Assembly (NCBI GenBank): GCA_027625915.1
Contig: JANTQA010000023.1
Span: forward strand, 20,026,001 to 20,090,000
DNA: 64,000 nucleotides
Source: Anaeramoeba flamelloides
Lineage: Eukaryota; Metamonada; Anaeramoebidae
Reading direction: 5' to 3'
Shown here: positions 22,308 through 35,064 of the stretch, piece after piece
Numbering within the stretch: the stretch's first letter is position 1
Layout of the letters: the number at the start of each line of letters is the position of its first letter
Made by a program: the position numbers and the translations under genes
The notes under the pieces: model-generated
What the model saw: the letters and a program-made list of their open reading frames with translations, nothing else
Databases searched by the model: none
What the model was told of the DNA's origin: nothing

Positions 22308-24605
22308 TTAATTTTTGCCTCTCTTCTTTTTTTGTAAATTTTTAAACCAGCTCCGATAAAAGAAATTAATTGTTCTAACTATTAAATCTCTGTTTTTATT
22401 ATCAGTAGCCAATAAAAAAATTGTATTATTTAATTTTTTCTTCTTGCCTCTTGATTGAATTTTACATAGTTGGTTGTGATGCTTTAAAGCCAAGACTTGA
22501 AAATTTAAGGTAAAAAGCATTTTCAGTTTCACCTTCCTTGAATTCACTTTTAGGCCATCCTTCTCAAGGGTTATATAACCGGGGTCAAAGGGGTACAGAT
22601 GCTTCGTAAAAACGTAAAGAAAAAACACGCCTATCCCTTTTTGGTATATCCGTCTCGGGCCAAAATCTGAAAAGAAATCCCATTCAATATGTGAAAATTT
22701 TTGTTTATCGAATAATTCGTAATTTTTTTTTTGCAGGATTTCAAAGGATTCCTTATCTTTGATATTCAACAAGTCTATTGAGCTGCCGATTATTGGCGAT
22801 AGTCCTCTATTTTTTCGGTATTTTGTTGTTTTTCTTAAATCCAATAAGTTTGAGAGACTTGGATTTCGTTTTGGCTCTTGCGATAGTTTACTGGAATGTT
22901 TGTGGGACACCATTGAAAAGCTATTATTAAAATTCTTGTTTTTTTCTTTATTTTGTTTAGACTTTGTAGTGCTGTAATCACGTGCTTTATTTTGATAATT
23001 ATTTTGTTTATTTGATTTTTTGTTCAGATTTTTATAGTTTGTTATTATTGTTGTTGTTGTTGTTGTTGTTGTCTTTTTTTTTGTTTTTTGTTTTGTTGCC
23101 TTTTTCTTCTTATTCAATGCTGTTTCCATAATGTCAAATTCTTGCTGTTCGAAAAAGCCTTTACTTAAATTCTTAGTTTTCTTTTTTTGCCTGATCCTAG
23201 CCATCTCAAAATATTCGGTATATTCCTGTTTGAGTTTTTGAAAGGTATAACTATCAGGCTGCAATTTTTTAGGCTTTTTCAATAAAGGCAGCACAGTAAT
23301 GTCAATCCGATCTAAATCTAAATGCGAAACTTGTGGATTTTTACCGATCCGATAATCTTTCCCCTTTGTGCTAATATATAATATTAATAAAAATAATACG
23401 GCACACCTTAGCTCGATGGAAGACAGTCTAATCGCCAATTTGTCTTGAGTTTTGGTGTTTTGGATTAAGATTAAATTTTTCTTTTCTGGGGATGTATAAA
23501 AATTGATTTCGCCATACCCTGCTTTAAAGGATGTTTCGTCATTCTTTTTTGGAATGACAACAAATTCCTTTTTTTCAAAGTACACTGTACAAAAGCCCCA
23601 TTGCCCTTTTTGCATTCGATCAACTTCGCTTTTGAATTGGAAGGTCTTCAAACAAGCCCACTTCCTCGCCAAATACCATCCCCTTTCATACACTTTTTTA
23701 AATCTTTTAAAGATTTCTGAGTAGTCCCTATTTAATAGAAACAAATCAATTCCCTTCCAATCAGTATAAATATTTAGAAAGATCAATAATTCAAATTCTG
23801 ATTCCAAGGGTAATTTCGAAGAAAGTCCATTTGTTCCATTGCTTTTGGTTTTCTGATTCTTGGTATTTTCTTTTTCTTTTTCATCTTCTTCTTCTTCTTC
23901 TTCTTTTTCTTTTTCTTTTTCTTTTTCTTTTTCTTTTTCTTTTTCTTTTTCTTTTTCCTTTCTTTTTTCTTTTTTAATTTTGTTTATATACCTTTTAACA
24001 AGATCAATAACACTGTTTTGTACTTGTAAATTCATATTACCTTCTTTAGTAACCTGATAAAAGCAATCTTTTAAATAATAATTGCTAATCGGTTTGTTTC
24101 TTTCTTGGCTTTGTTGGTTTTTTTTTTTTTTTTGTTTTTTCGTTTCTTCATTTTCATCTTCTTCTCGATCCGATCCTTCTGGAGACTGACTTGAAAATTT
24201 ATTTTCATTTTGTTCATCACTATTCTCTTCACTTATTGTTCTATGTTTGTTCAGATTTAAATCTCTCTCCTGGCTTGATTCTGAGTCTGATTTTGTTATT
24301 GTTTCAACTTTTTTATTAGATCGCGAATTTGAATTAGAACGATCAGAACCTGAATTATGATCACGTTCTTGGATTTTGATATCACTCACAGAGTCGCTTT
24401 CGCTTTTGCTGTCTATTTCACTTGAGTTTGTTTTTATTTTGCCATTAGATTCTTCTTTTTCGCTCGAAATAGAATTTTCTGATTTGTTAGATCCTTCTCC
24501 ATCTGAAGAATATAGTGTTGGTTTTGATGTTTCACCACTATCAGAGGTGGAGATTTGTGTCTCTTCCTTTGAAGAACTTGATTTTTTGTCTTCACTGCTC
24601 GACAT
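22308..24605 (-). CDS. 765-aa acidic/serine-rich protein with two PH-like segments
   Basis: The single long frame runs from ATG 24605 (MSSSEDKKSSSSKEE) to TAA at 22308. I do not recognise the family. Residues 1-165 are disordered, rich in S, E, D and N. A charged segment near 180-215 (YYLKDCFYQVTKEG) leads into a K/E run at about 215-245, encoded by a ctttttn hexamer repeat. About 270-415 is folded: FLNIYTDWKGIDLF, then WGFCTVYFEKKEFVVIP and a closing helix ELRCAVLFLLILY, a strand-rich module ending in a helix as in PH domains. Residues 415-630 are basic and low in complexity, with a threonine run. The C-terminal part (about 640-760) again has strands, GYITLEKDGLKVNSRKVKL, and a final helix, a second PH-like candidate. 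A membrane- or cytoskeleton-associated scaffold is a guess only. Confidence 0.82.
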   Translation of the reverse strand: MSSSEDKKSSSSKEETQISTSDSGETSKPTLYSSDGEGSNKSENSISSEKEESNGKIKTNSSEIDSKSESDSVSDIKIQERDHNSGSDRSNSNSRSNKKVETITKSDSESSQERDLNLNKHRTISEENSDEQNENKFSSQSPEGSDREEDENEETKKQKKKKNQQSQERNKPISNYYLKDCFYQVTKEGNMNLQVQNSVIDLVKRYINKIKKEKRKEKEKEKEKEKEKEKEKEKEEEEEEDEKEKENTKNQKTKSNGTNGLSSKLPLESEFELLIFLNIYTDWKGIDLFLLNRDYSEIFKRFKKVYERGWYLARKWACLKTFQFKSEVDRMQKGQWGFCTVYFEKKEFVVIPKKNDETSFKAGYGEINFYTSPEKKNLILIQNTKTQDKLAIRLSSIELRCAVLFLLILYISTKGKDYRIGKNPQVSHLDLDRIDITVLPLLKKPKKLQPDSYTFQKLKQEYTEYFEMARIRQKKKTKNLSKGFFEQQEFDIMETALNKKKKATKQKTKKKTTTTTTTTIITNYKNLNKKSNKQNNYQNKARDYSTTKSKQNKEKNKNFNNSFSMVSHKHSSKLSQEPKRNPSLSNLLDLRKTTKYRKNRGLSPIIGSSIDLLNIKDKESFEILQKKNYELFDKQKFSHIEWDFFSDFGPRRIYQKGIGVFFLYVFTKHLYPFDPGYITLEKDGLKVNSRKVKLKMLFTLNFQVLALKHHNQLCKIQSRGKKKKLNNTIFLLATDNKNRDLIVRTINFFYRSWFKNLQKKKRGKN
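23869..23963. repeat. Coding hexamer microsatellite (K/E run)
   Basis: On the plus strand ctttttn units repeat about ten times, next to cttctt triplets. On the coding strand they give alternating lysine and glutamate. The length is likely variable between strains. The mirror reading on the plus strand gives a spurious serine/phenylalanine frame. Confidence 0.8.
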
Positions 24606-24820
24606 TATTATTAAAGTGGAACCAAAATTAATTTTTCGATGAAACAGAGAAATCAGGCGAGAAAGATTGGGAGAAAAAATAAATTCTTTTTGGAAAATTT
24701 CAGAGTCAAAATTGGTCTTAATGGCAAACCTTCAACTAACAAATGAAATTTTTTGATCACTTCCAAATATTCATAATAATTAGAAAATAGTCTCTTCTTT
24801 TTAAGGACCAAGTTGTTATA

Positions 24821-25017
24821 CAGTCAGTTTCGCTTTTAAGGCACAAACTTTCAACCAAATTTAAGGCACAAAAAAATCTCAAATTAAGGCACATTATTTG
24901 GAATTTTAATTTTTACAATTTATTTTTACTAGAATCTGAATTTTGTGCTTTAATTTGAGATAATTTTTGTGCCTTATATTTCGTTGAAAGTTTGTGCCTT
25001 AAAAGTGAAACTGACTG
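24821..25017. mobile_element. Family-C hairpin MITE, copy 1
   Basis: A 197-bp element that is nearly a perfect palindrome. It starts cagtcagtttcgcttttaag and ends with the complement-type aaaagtgaaactgactg, with TA at both flanks (24819-24820 and 25018-25019). The inner motif aaggcacaaa recurs. CAGT termini plus a TA duplication fit a Tc1/mariner-driven miniature element. Other copies: 54899-55097 and 63502-63697. Confidence 0.85.
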
Positions 25018-25904
25018 TATCAAAAAAATTTTTCGAGAAATCCGAAACAATTTTATTAGAATTTTAATGAGTGCCTAATACCAAATCAAAAACGAACCAA
25101 CATGTGTAACCAAATCAATTTCTCAAAATCAAAATCAAAAATTGGGATATTTTGAGAAAAAAGTATAAAATAGCTCGTACTATTTTTCAATTTGAATTCT
25201 GACTTAAAATATAAATGATTTCGTTTTAAAGTGTCTTAGTTTTAAAGTGTTGCTCCTTGGGTGCTTATTGAGATCTCAGAGATTTTCTATATTTTTTTCC
25301 TGTCTCAAAGGGTTGTTTTATATATTTTTTTTACAATTTAAATAAATATCTGAAAATATTACTTTTATTTACATATTTTACAAAATTATGGAGAGTTGTG
25401 TTCTAACCACAAATTAGATTAAATTGAATTAAATTGATTGTGAACTGAAAGAAAAATATTTATTTCAAATTGAAGAAATTTACACATTGAGATATTAGAG
25501 TACAAAAGATTAAGTTTTTACTTTTAAAAATTTGATTTTTTTGTGATCGAGATAATTTGAAAATTTTTTTTGTTAATTCTATTTTGAATTTTTCTGAAAT
25601 TTTTTTTTTTTTGTAATTTAAGTTTTTAGAATTGATATCAGGGGAATCTTTTATTTTATGTGGGTAACAATTATTACATTATTTTTATTTTAAATTAAAA
25701 TAATGATATTTAAAGGGTATTTCTAATATTTTAACTTACCTAAAAAAAAAAAAAATTGAAAAAAAAAAAAATATTAAGTAATCCGAACATTTTAATTCTT
25801 AAATTTTATTAGTAACCCTCTTTTTAATTTGTATAAAAATAAAAAATCTGATAATTTAAACAATAAAAAAAAATCAAAAACTTTAACAAAGTTTATTAAA
25901 ATTT

Positions 25905-25955
25905 TTGAAATAGGTATGATGGGTTTTTTATTATTGAACTTTCACTGAAAAGGGG
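25905..25955. repeat. Family-K fragment
   Basis: The string ttttttattattgaactttc followed by actgaaaa is the reverse complement of the start of the palindrome at 60495. Only this end is recognisable. Confidence 0.35.
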
Positions 25956-27282
25956 GGTAAAAGAATTATTTTGATATAAAAATAAAAGAATTGTTAAGAA
26001 ATTAAATTGTGTCAATTATTTAATATCTAAGAATATTTGTCAAGATACTTTTTTTATCCGTTTGGGTTTTGGATCAAAAAAAAAAAATAATAATAATAAT
26101 AATAAAGGATAAAAAAAAAAAACAAATAATTTTTTAAAAGTGACACAGTAGAAAAAAAAATAAACAAAAACAAAGTAGTAAAAAGAATATAAGGATCCTT
26201 TTATCAAAATCTGTTGCAGGATTGAATCTTCTCTGAAAGTTAAATGAGTCTTTTTGGATTAAAATTTTTGATTTAGTTTTCTTTAACTTTGGAAACAATT
26301 TGTTGTTTTTTGTTAAGAGATGATTTTTCGAGCGGGTTTCTTCTCTTGAATGAATTCATACGTAAAGTTGGGAATTTTTAAAAAATCCAAACAAATTTAT
26401 TATCTAATTTACGATTCTAAGGGTTTCTCCATTAGATAATAATTCGTTTTATCTTTGAAATAGATTAAAACTTAACAATTTTTAAAAAGATATATGTTTT
26501 TATAATTGTTATTGATTATTTGTTTTGGAGATTATTTTTATTGTCTATTTTTTAAAATTTTTTTTATTTTGTTTTTTTAATTTTTTCCAAATTATTTGTA
26601 TTTTATAAAAAGTTTTTAATTTGAAAAATAATAAATAAAAATCAAATTTTCGTTAAACAAAATATTCAGAAAGATTTCTAATTTATAAAAGTTCACTTAG
26701 AATATAAAAATTTATTATTTCTTTTCTTTAAGATGATAAATTAATAGATGTTTTTTTTTTTTTGAGATTAGTGACTTTGGTTATTTTATATTATAAAACC
26801 CCCTTTAATTGATATTGTGAAGAAATTAAAGATCTGGACATTTTTATTATTATAATTCTAATTGTATTTTGGATAATTTAATTAAATAAAAAGTGGATCA
26901 AAATTGTAAAAATCAATAAAGAATTTCCAAAAAATCAAGTTCATACCATTAATTAACTTTATAGTATGTGTGGATAGTTTAAAAGAGATGTCTTTTTTAG
27001 AACTTTTATCAATTAATCACAATTTAAAAAATCCAAAACTATTTTTACAATTATAATTATTGGAAAGTTATCTTTTTTAATAAAGTGAAAAATCAGCCTT
27101 TAAATATGGTAAAAGGTTAGAGTGTGTTGGAAAGTATTTTTTAATTCTAAAAATGATTTCACTTTATGAAAACTTTTAAAAATTGTAATTCTAACAAAAT
27201 CAGAAAAAAAAAAGTTTTCACTTTTTTATCAAGACACAAAAAATATAAAAACTTTTTAATTTTTTTTTATTATTATTTTAAA

Positions 27283-28345
27283 AGAGGGGGGGGGTGTTAA
27301 TTCCCTCTAACAACTGTTAGTTTTTTTTTATAAGTGGAAATAAAAAATAATATTATGAATTTTGCATTTAATTTCCACAAATAAAACAACTGCAGTTATC
27401 TTTACCATAATTCAAAAAAATTGAGAAAAAATCTTTGATTTTCCTTTATTATTTTGAATTCTAGAAAACATATGTTATCTTTTTTTAAGTTTTCTGTTTT
27501 TTGCAAAATCAATAGATTTTCTAGATTTAACATTAAACCAAAAGAAAAGTGATTTTAGGTTTTTTTTTTTAAATTTAGAGAAAAAAAAAGAAAATTTGTA
27601 AAATTATTGTTTGATTTCTAAAATTAAAAAAACAAATACATTAGCTTTGAAGGAATTTGGAAAAATTCAGTAAAATCATTGATTTTACTCTATTCTTTTA
27701 AATTATCGAAATTTTAGTCACTATGGGGTACTTTCATGCACTCTATAACACTTTATGAGTTTTCACTAATTTCTAAATTTTTGTTTAGAAATTTCAATAT
27801 AGAGTCACTGTATTCTCCATAATTAACTAATGATAAGACAAACAGTGTATCTTTGTTTCAAATAATATCAAGAATACTATTCTTTAATTTTTTATTATTT
27901 TTCTATATTTGGATGAATTTATAAATTGTAATTTTTGTATTTTTAAGGAGGATGGTCAGTTGCATAAAAAATGATCAACATCTTCAATAATTTCTTAATT
28001 AGTAATATTTTTGGATAAGCTCTAAATATTGTTTATAATTTATTCTAATAATAGAATAGAGAATATTTGTTTAGATAATTAGTGAAATTTCCAAATTTTA
28101 AAATTAAAGTTGATCCTAACCATTTTAGATATTTATTTTGTACTAGGTTTTTTGTTTTTTTTTTATTACAGAAAATCAAAAAAAGCTATTAACTTTTCTT
28201 GAGTTTTCTATTTATTTGTAAAATCAATATATTTTTGTTGGGTTTTTTTTTACTTTTTGAAATAAACCAAAAATTTATTAAATTTTTCTATTTATTTCAA
28301 AAAGTAAAAAAAACCTAGAACACTGTACAGATAAAACAGATAAAC
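27283..28345. repeat. Decayed family-D copy or copies
   Basis: It begins with a G run and gttaattccctctaacaact, like the left edge at 6483. It continues with tttccacaaat and tgttatctttttttaag-type blocks, and has a D-like terminal string tactttcatgcactctataa near 27730. A second D segment (gagttttctatttatttg) follows at 28200-28345. Strongly diverged. Confidence 0.4.
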
Positions 28346-29852
28346 TCAAGAAAAATGCTGTTAAATTTTCCAGGATTTGAAAGAATTGAGTAAAATCTAA
28401 GATTTTGCTCAATTGTTTAGAATTCTAAAAATGATATGAACTTCTCACACAAAAAGGAACTTGGCAAAAGGACTGATTATATGTACTATTATTTTATCAT
28501 AAAATTTTTAAATATTCGAGACCTTTCCATCCAGAAATATTTAGTATTAAGTTTTGTCTCAATTGATTTAGATTTATATTTAATAATAGAAATTTTCGAT
28601 TTCCCAATTATATTTTAAGATTTTTTGAAAATTTTAATTTTTCTGAAATATGTAAAAAACCCAGAAGTTCTAATTTATTTTTAAGTTTATACCTTCTTTT
28701 ATGGATTGAAATTTGAACTTCATCAATTTTTGCTTCTGTTTGATAAATTATTCTTCGAAATTGTGTGTTAATTTTTAAAAATTTTGTTACTTTTTTATTA
28801 ATCCAAAATATCAATTTAGTTAAAATATTTCTGAGTTATATTAAAATTTACTCATCATTAATATAATTAGCTAATGTATATTGATTTGAACATTTGTAAT
28901 TTTTACTCAATTGTTTTTTTTTTTTAAAAAAAAAATCATTTTATTTATTGAATGTTATTTTTTACTTTTATAATGTTTTTTTAAATAGTGTTTTTCTTTT
29001 TCGAAAAAAATTCTTAAATATTTAATTTCTGATATTTTTTTTGATTTTAGTGTTTTATCAATATTTGATTTCATTCCACATTCTTGGATAATTTGATAAA
29101 TAATTTTTAATTTTTTATCAATTTATGATATTGGTAATTGCATTATCAAATCCAATCATCTATTAACATTGGGAAATGTTTTTAATCAGATCTATTAATT
29201 TTGTCAAATTAAAAAGTATCTGATAAAACCAAATAATAAAATGAAAGAGACTCTCCTTGATAAACTCGGAATCCAACTTTTTTAAAATAACATTTTTACC
29301 ATATTTTGATTTTTTCATTTCTAATACATAAATCAAGAGAATACTGCACCAAAATGTGACTAATCATATAAAAAAAAGTTTTAATTTTGATAAAATCATA
29401 AAAAAAAGTTTTCAGTTTTTTAAAATAACTCTGATTTTTAAAAGATCTATTAAAAGACAAACTTCAATTATGGGAATGTGTTAAATCCCTAAAAAAAACC
29501 ATTTTATTGTTTGTTGGAAACTATATTGATTCAAAGTTTTGACCTTTCTTTACAAAATTTAAATAAATAATTTGTGGAATAAAATATTAATTTATAAATA
29601 AACAATAGGTTTGATGTTAATTTTTTCAAAGAAATAAAATTAAAATTACAGAATGAATTTTTTTTTTTTTTTTTTGAAAAACAAAAGAAATCGTAAAAAT
29701 CTGAATGTTAAAAACATTTTCAAAGAATGTAAATATTTACAAATAAATTTTTTTCAAAACTATAAAAGAAAAAAAGAAAAGAAAAGAAAAGAAAAAGAAA
29801 AAGAAAAAGAAAAAGAAAAGAAGAAGAAAATTCGAGGGATATAATCAAAAAT

Positions 29853-32800
29853 TTATTTTGGTAAATTAAACAAATAAATGGGTGCTTTTAATTTCATTCT
29901 AATTAAAGGCACTGAATATAATAAAAAGTTTAATACTAATACGGGGTCATTTAGTTTCATAAAGTTTTTTAATTTCTTTTGCTCTGTGATTAAAATTTTC
30001 ATAACATCAAGAATTTTCTCTTCCAAGGTCACAATTAGCATTACATTAGCTCTATTAAAGAAGATATCGTATAAGGCCTTTGATCCACTGAAGAATTCAA
30101 CAAAGGAGAGGATTAGTATCGGGATTTCATTTTGTTTTGTATTTTTTTCTATGGTGATATATAAATAGTTATGATCTAGTTCAAAAGATTTTACATCGAT
30201 TGGTATTACGTTTATATATTTTTTCTTTGATAGAATAGGAACGCAATATTTTCTTTGTAAATTAAAAAAATTTGTTTCAAATAATTCTTTTTTAATATTA
30301 ACACTCGTCTGGTTCTTATTATTTAATTGTTCAACAACAATTTTGGCAACATTTTTTTTGCTTTTCATATCATTATTATTCGCCTTCTTAGAGGATTCAA
30401 TTAAAGAGGAAGAATAAAAAACAAAATACTTTGACAAATAAAAAATCTGCTTGGTGTTGTTATTACCCTTACCTTTACCTTTACCTTTACCTTTACCCTT
30501 TCCTTTTCCCTTAATCTTCGAATCAGTATTGCTATTATTTCTATGTAATACTTTCTTTTTATTAAAATTAAGTGCGATCTGAGTCAATGAAAAAAATCGA
30601 AGTACATTTTTGTTAAAGACTTTTGACCAATTGAATAATTGCAAGGGGAAGGACGTTATTAATAATTCAATATCTGCATTTCTATTATCAAAAAATATTT
30701 TTTTTTTTAAATATTTTATTTTATTTTTAATTTTTTTATTAATTTCGTTTTGATCAGTTTTTTCGTTTTCCGTTAATTCTTGGTTTGCCAATTTATAAAT
30801 AATATTTAAATTATTTTCAAGGTCATTTAAATCAGTTTTTTTTGTTAAATTGGGGATGAAATAAGATTTGAAAACAGTAATGTCTTCCTCGGTGATAATT
30901 AAATTCTTATTTCTTTGTAAATTATTGTGGAAGGTATTTTTTTTTTGATTGAAAATGGATATTTTGATTTCCAAATGTGGGTTTTCCTTTTGAATCATTT
31001 GGATCCATTTTTTCTCATTGGAAGTTAAATTCAAATATTCGATTATATTTGAATTCGTTCCATCATATATATTTTTAATTTTTTCAGAATATTTTTTCAT
31101 TAGTTCTTTTCTTTTTTTAGTCAAATGTTTTTTTTTTGTTTTTTTTTCTTTTTTGTTCTTGGTGTTTTCTGAAATTATCCCAGTAAAGCTTCTTGTTCCC
31201 CGAGGGAAAAAAGTTGGGTTTGTTATTTTATAATGTGGTAATAATAATTTTGTAACTTTATTTTTTTTATCATTGTCATTATCAATACTCATGGTGCTAA
31301 TTTTATTATTTTTATGATTATTATGATGATCATTTTTTTTTAATTTATAAAAAATTGATATTTGTGAAGCTAATTTTATATTATTTTTAAATGAAAATTC
31401 ATTTTTTCCATAGGGGACAATATTTTTTAATTTATTTTCTGGTTTATAAATTAATAGAAATTCTTCAATTAAAATTATATAGGTAGCATGTTCTAACAAT
31501 GGCTGATTTTTTTTTAAATTATCATAGGCGAATGCCTCATGATCAAACCAATTTTTTTTTTTTTTTTCATTTAGCTGATTTTTTTCGTCATTGAGGCTAT
31601 AAGTACTTTCATTGCCAGTGTCAGTGCCATTATTTGAAACACTTTCGCTGCTTGTTACGCCTGTGTTTTGTGTATCATCACTTTCGCTACCGCTGCTGCT
31701 ACAACTACTGCTGCTGCTACTACTACAATCTTCGTCACTACTATCACTTTGATAATTGTTTTTTTTATGTTTTTTCTTGGGTTTTTTTTCTTCTTCGCTA
31801 CTCATAAACGAATTGTTATCTGATTTCAAATCTAAATTATCACTCGACGTCGAATCCAGAGATTCCAACGATTTTTCTTTGATATTTGTTAACTTTGTTA
31901 AATTCATAAAATAACTATTTCGGTCTTGATCTTCGTTTTCATTTCCATTGCTATTACAATTATCATTACCATTAATATTGTCATTACCATTTCCATTTCC
32001 ATTACCATTTCCAGTTCCAGTTCCATTTTCGAAATTATTAATAATATTATTTATAAAATCATTTTCAGAATTTTGGAATTGAATCAGTGTAATTATTTGA
32101 TTGATTAATGATAAATTTAGATATTTTAATTTCTTCATTGTTATTTTCGACTTAATAAAATTAATAACATTTGATTGTATTTGATGGAAAAAAGACCAAA
32201 TTTTATCTGAATAATTTTCATAATTTGGGAATTTTTTATCATCTTTATCATCTGTATTTATTGTTTTGTTGTTTTCAATGTTATTGTCGTCGTAGTTGTT
32301 ATTTTTAAAACTGTCATCACCTAACTGTAAATATTTAATTAAATTTTTATTTTCTGTAAATTCCAACATTTCTTCTTGGTATAGTTTTAATAAAGATTCT
32401 CTCCAAATCAAATTTACAGTTTCATAATGGCTAATCTGTGGTATGTATTTATTAATTATCCCAATATTATTTTTTCTTTTGAATTGATGGCTATTTTGAT
32501 TAGTTTTATTTTCCTTTTCTGATACAATATACATTCCTATAATTGAAGCAACAGAATTATCGGATTTTGTGTTTGCGAGTTGAACGGCCTTTTGTAGGGA
32601 TAGGTAGGTGTCAAATACCAACAAGTTTTTGTCATTAATGAATTGTGAATCAAAACAAAATAATAATCTAGTAATTCGAGTGAAAATCTGATAAATTTTT
32701 GTTAGCCAATTATATGGTGCCCTTTCCCAAATTGAGCAATTAAAGCCAATAACATATAATTTGAAAAATAAATTCTTAGCCTCTAGCCAGGAGCTTTTTG

Positions 32801-35019
32801 AAATTTCATATTTGGCTTCCAAATATTTTAATTCTGCATAATTCAAAATTGAATTTAATAATAAAAATGGTTGGCCGATTTTTTTAATTAGTCCCATTGT
32901 TTTTGAAATTCTATAATTGAGTTTTTCCATAGATACAATCTGCTCGTTTGAATTTTTTTTATTTTGTTGAATATTTTCCCATTGTATTAGCAAATTAAAA
33001 TTAATTCTTTTAATTGTTTCGTTTTCTTGATTATTTTTTTTATTATTTTTTTTATTGAGATGCTTTTGATCATTATGCTTATTAATATCATTAGATTTAT
33101 TATTATCGTCACTGTCGCTATTGCTTTCATTCCAATTCTTATCATTTGAATTATCAGAATTTTCACCATCGGTTAAATCATTGGCGTCATATTCATCACT
33201 ATTGAAGTCATATTCGTATTCTTTATTTTCAACTTCTTTATAATAGTCTTCCCAGTTTTTCGTAAATTTTAATTGCGAATGATGAACAATTTTTGGAAGT
33301 ATTGCGACATTTAGCCAATCGTTACCTTCCAAAATAACCTTTTTAAATAGATAATTTAAAATAACTGTAATTGAATGTGTCTGAGATTTCAATATTCTAA
33401 ATTTATCGTCAATGATTTTAAAATAACTACAGGCTTGATTAAAGCTAATTATTGATTGATTAACAATTTCGCCAGGTGATCTAAACGTTTTGTGATAAAA
33501 GGGGATTTTGGGGAATGGCTTATTAAATAGCATATCTGGAAATTCTTCCTTTTTTTTCGAAAGAGTTATTGACCAAGGGAATTCATGGTAATAAATATGT
33601 TGGACCATTTTTTTAAAAATTTTGCCCCTATAAACCCACAATCGTGCAAGTTTGCCGGTTCTCCAGTCATCGGTGCATGCTATTGCAAATTCGATCCAAA
33701 ATAGGGAATCTAAAAATTTCAATTCCTTCAAGTATATTGAAGATTTTATTAAGCAAAATTTAAAAATTTTATTGATATCAAAACTATTTTCAATAATCCC
33801 TAGCCCATTTTGAGTAAAAATTAAATATTGTATTATATTTTTTTCTGATTTACTTTTATATTTTTGTTTCGTGTTGATGTTAGTATTATCACTACTATTA
33901 ATTCTTGAAGAAATTAAATGTGATGATTTCTTTTTCTGCAAATTAGAAATTTCGCTTTCATTAAAATAATGTGATAATATTCTTATGTGTTTACTTTGGG
34001 TTTTTTTCTTGGTTTTTCTTCTCCGAATATTTCGTGCGCCCTTGATTTTTCCCTTGCTCTTTCTTCTATTCTTGTCATTGGTCTGACACTTTTCCTTATC
34101 TTCTTCGTCAAAAATATTATATGCGCCATCAAATAGATCGTCGTATTCTGGTTGGTTGTTTATTATCTGTTCTTTAAATAGATTATTATTATGATTAACT
34201 TTTTTATTTATTAAATTCTTTTCAAATCTGTTTAGATATTTTAATGATTGCTTAGTCCACCCCTTTTTGTTGTATGCAATTGACAACTGTTCATTAATTT
34301 GAGAACGAATTTGCTTTTGTAATTTTGTTTTTAATAAATCCAAAAATAATCGGATTCCTCGTTCAAGATCTATTGACTGTAGATACGAATTTGCTAATTT
34401 TATTTGCAAATCTAAATATCTTGAATCTAAGGTAATCTTCTGATCATTCTGTGTTAGATTTTTTTTAGATAAGACTTCTTTGATTTTTTTCGTTTTTATT
34501 TTATTTGGTGTATTCATTAGTGAACCAAAATTTGTTGATCCGGTGAAAAATGGTTTTAGTCCAGAGTTTTTTGAAGCTGAGGCAGCAGAATTAATAACAA
34601 TTTTTTCTAATCTATTACATGATTCTAATAAAAACATTTCAGCATCTAAAAACTTTCCTTTTTCTTCAAGTATTTCAAATACAATTTTTGGATAAAATAA
34701 TAATTTGTTGGTAATGTTTGTTTTTTTGAATCTGGAGATTTCTCTAATTAAAATATAATAATAATTCAATGCATTTTCCCAAAATCCAGATAATTTACAT
34801 TCATTTGCCAATTTTTCTACTATCTGTTCAGTCTTGCATTTTAATATTGTTTTGATTTGATATATTAAGTCATATGTAAATAACGAAGAATATAATTTTG
34901 TTTGCTTTTTTAATATTTTTCGGTATCTCATTAATATGTTAATTCCAAAATTGCTTATCAATGGTACAAAATTTATTATATCAGCGTTCTGTTGCGACTG
35001 TTGTTGTTGCTGCTGCTGC

Positions 35020-35064
<45 letters not shown>

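Larger units (their letters stand above)
24606..29852. other. Intergenic region, repeats and AT-rich spacer
   Basis: It holds the 5' flank of the 765-aa gene, a family-C hairpin (24821-25017), a B-like fragment (about 25215-25300), a family-K fragment (about 25905-25955) and decayed family-D material (27283-28345). Homopolymers abound. The gaaaag/gaaaaag run at 29766-29825 abuts the 3' end of the giant helical-repeat gene. A 28-codon minus-strand frame near 26267-26353 is too short to call. Confidence 0.4.

Noticed and set aside
23860-24057. Serine/phenylalanine-rich open frame on the plus strand
   Set aside because: It is the mirror of the K/E hexamer run in the minus-strand 765-aa gene.
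26267-26353. 28-codon minus-strand frame MNSFKRRNPLEKSSLNKKQQ
   Set aside because: Composition looks coding-like and it could be a 5' exon, but no donor, partner exon or domain supports it.
30462-30515. Telomere-like hexamer array
   Set aside because: It is short, interstitial and in frame, encoding a GK run.
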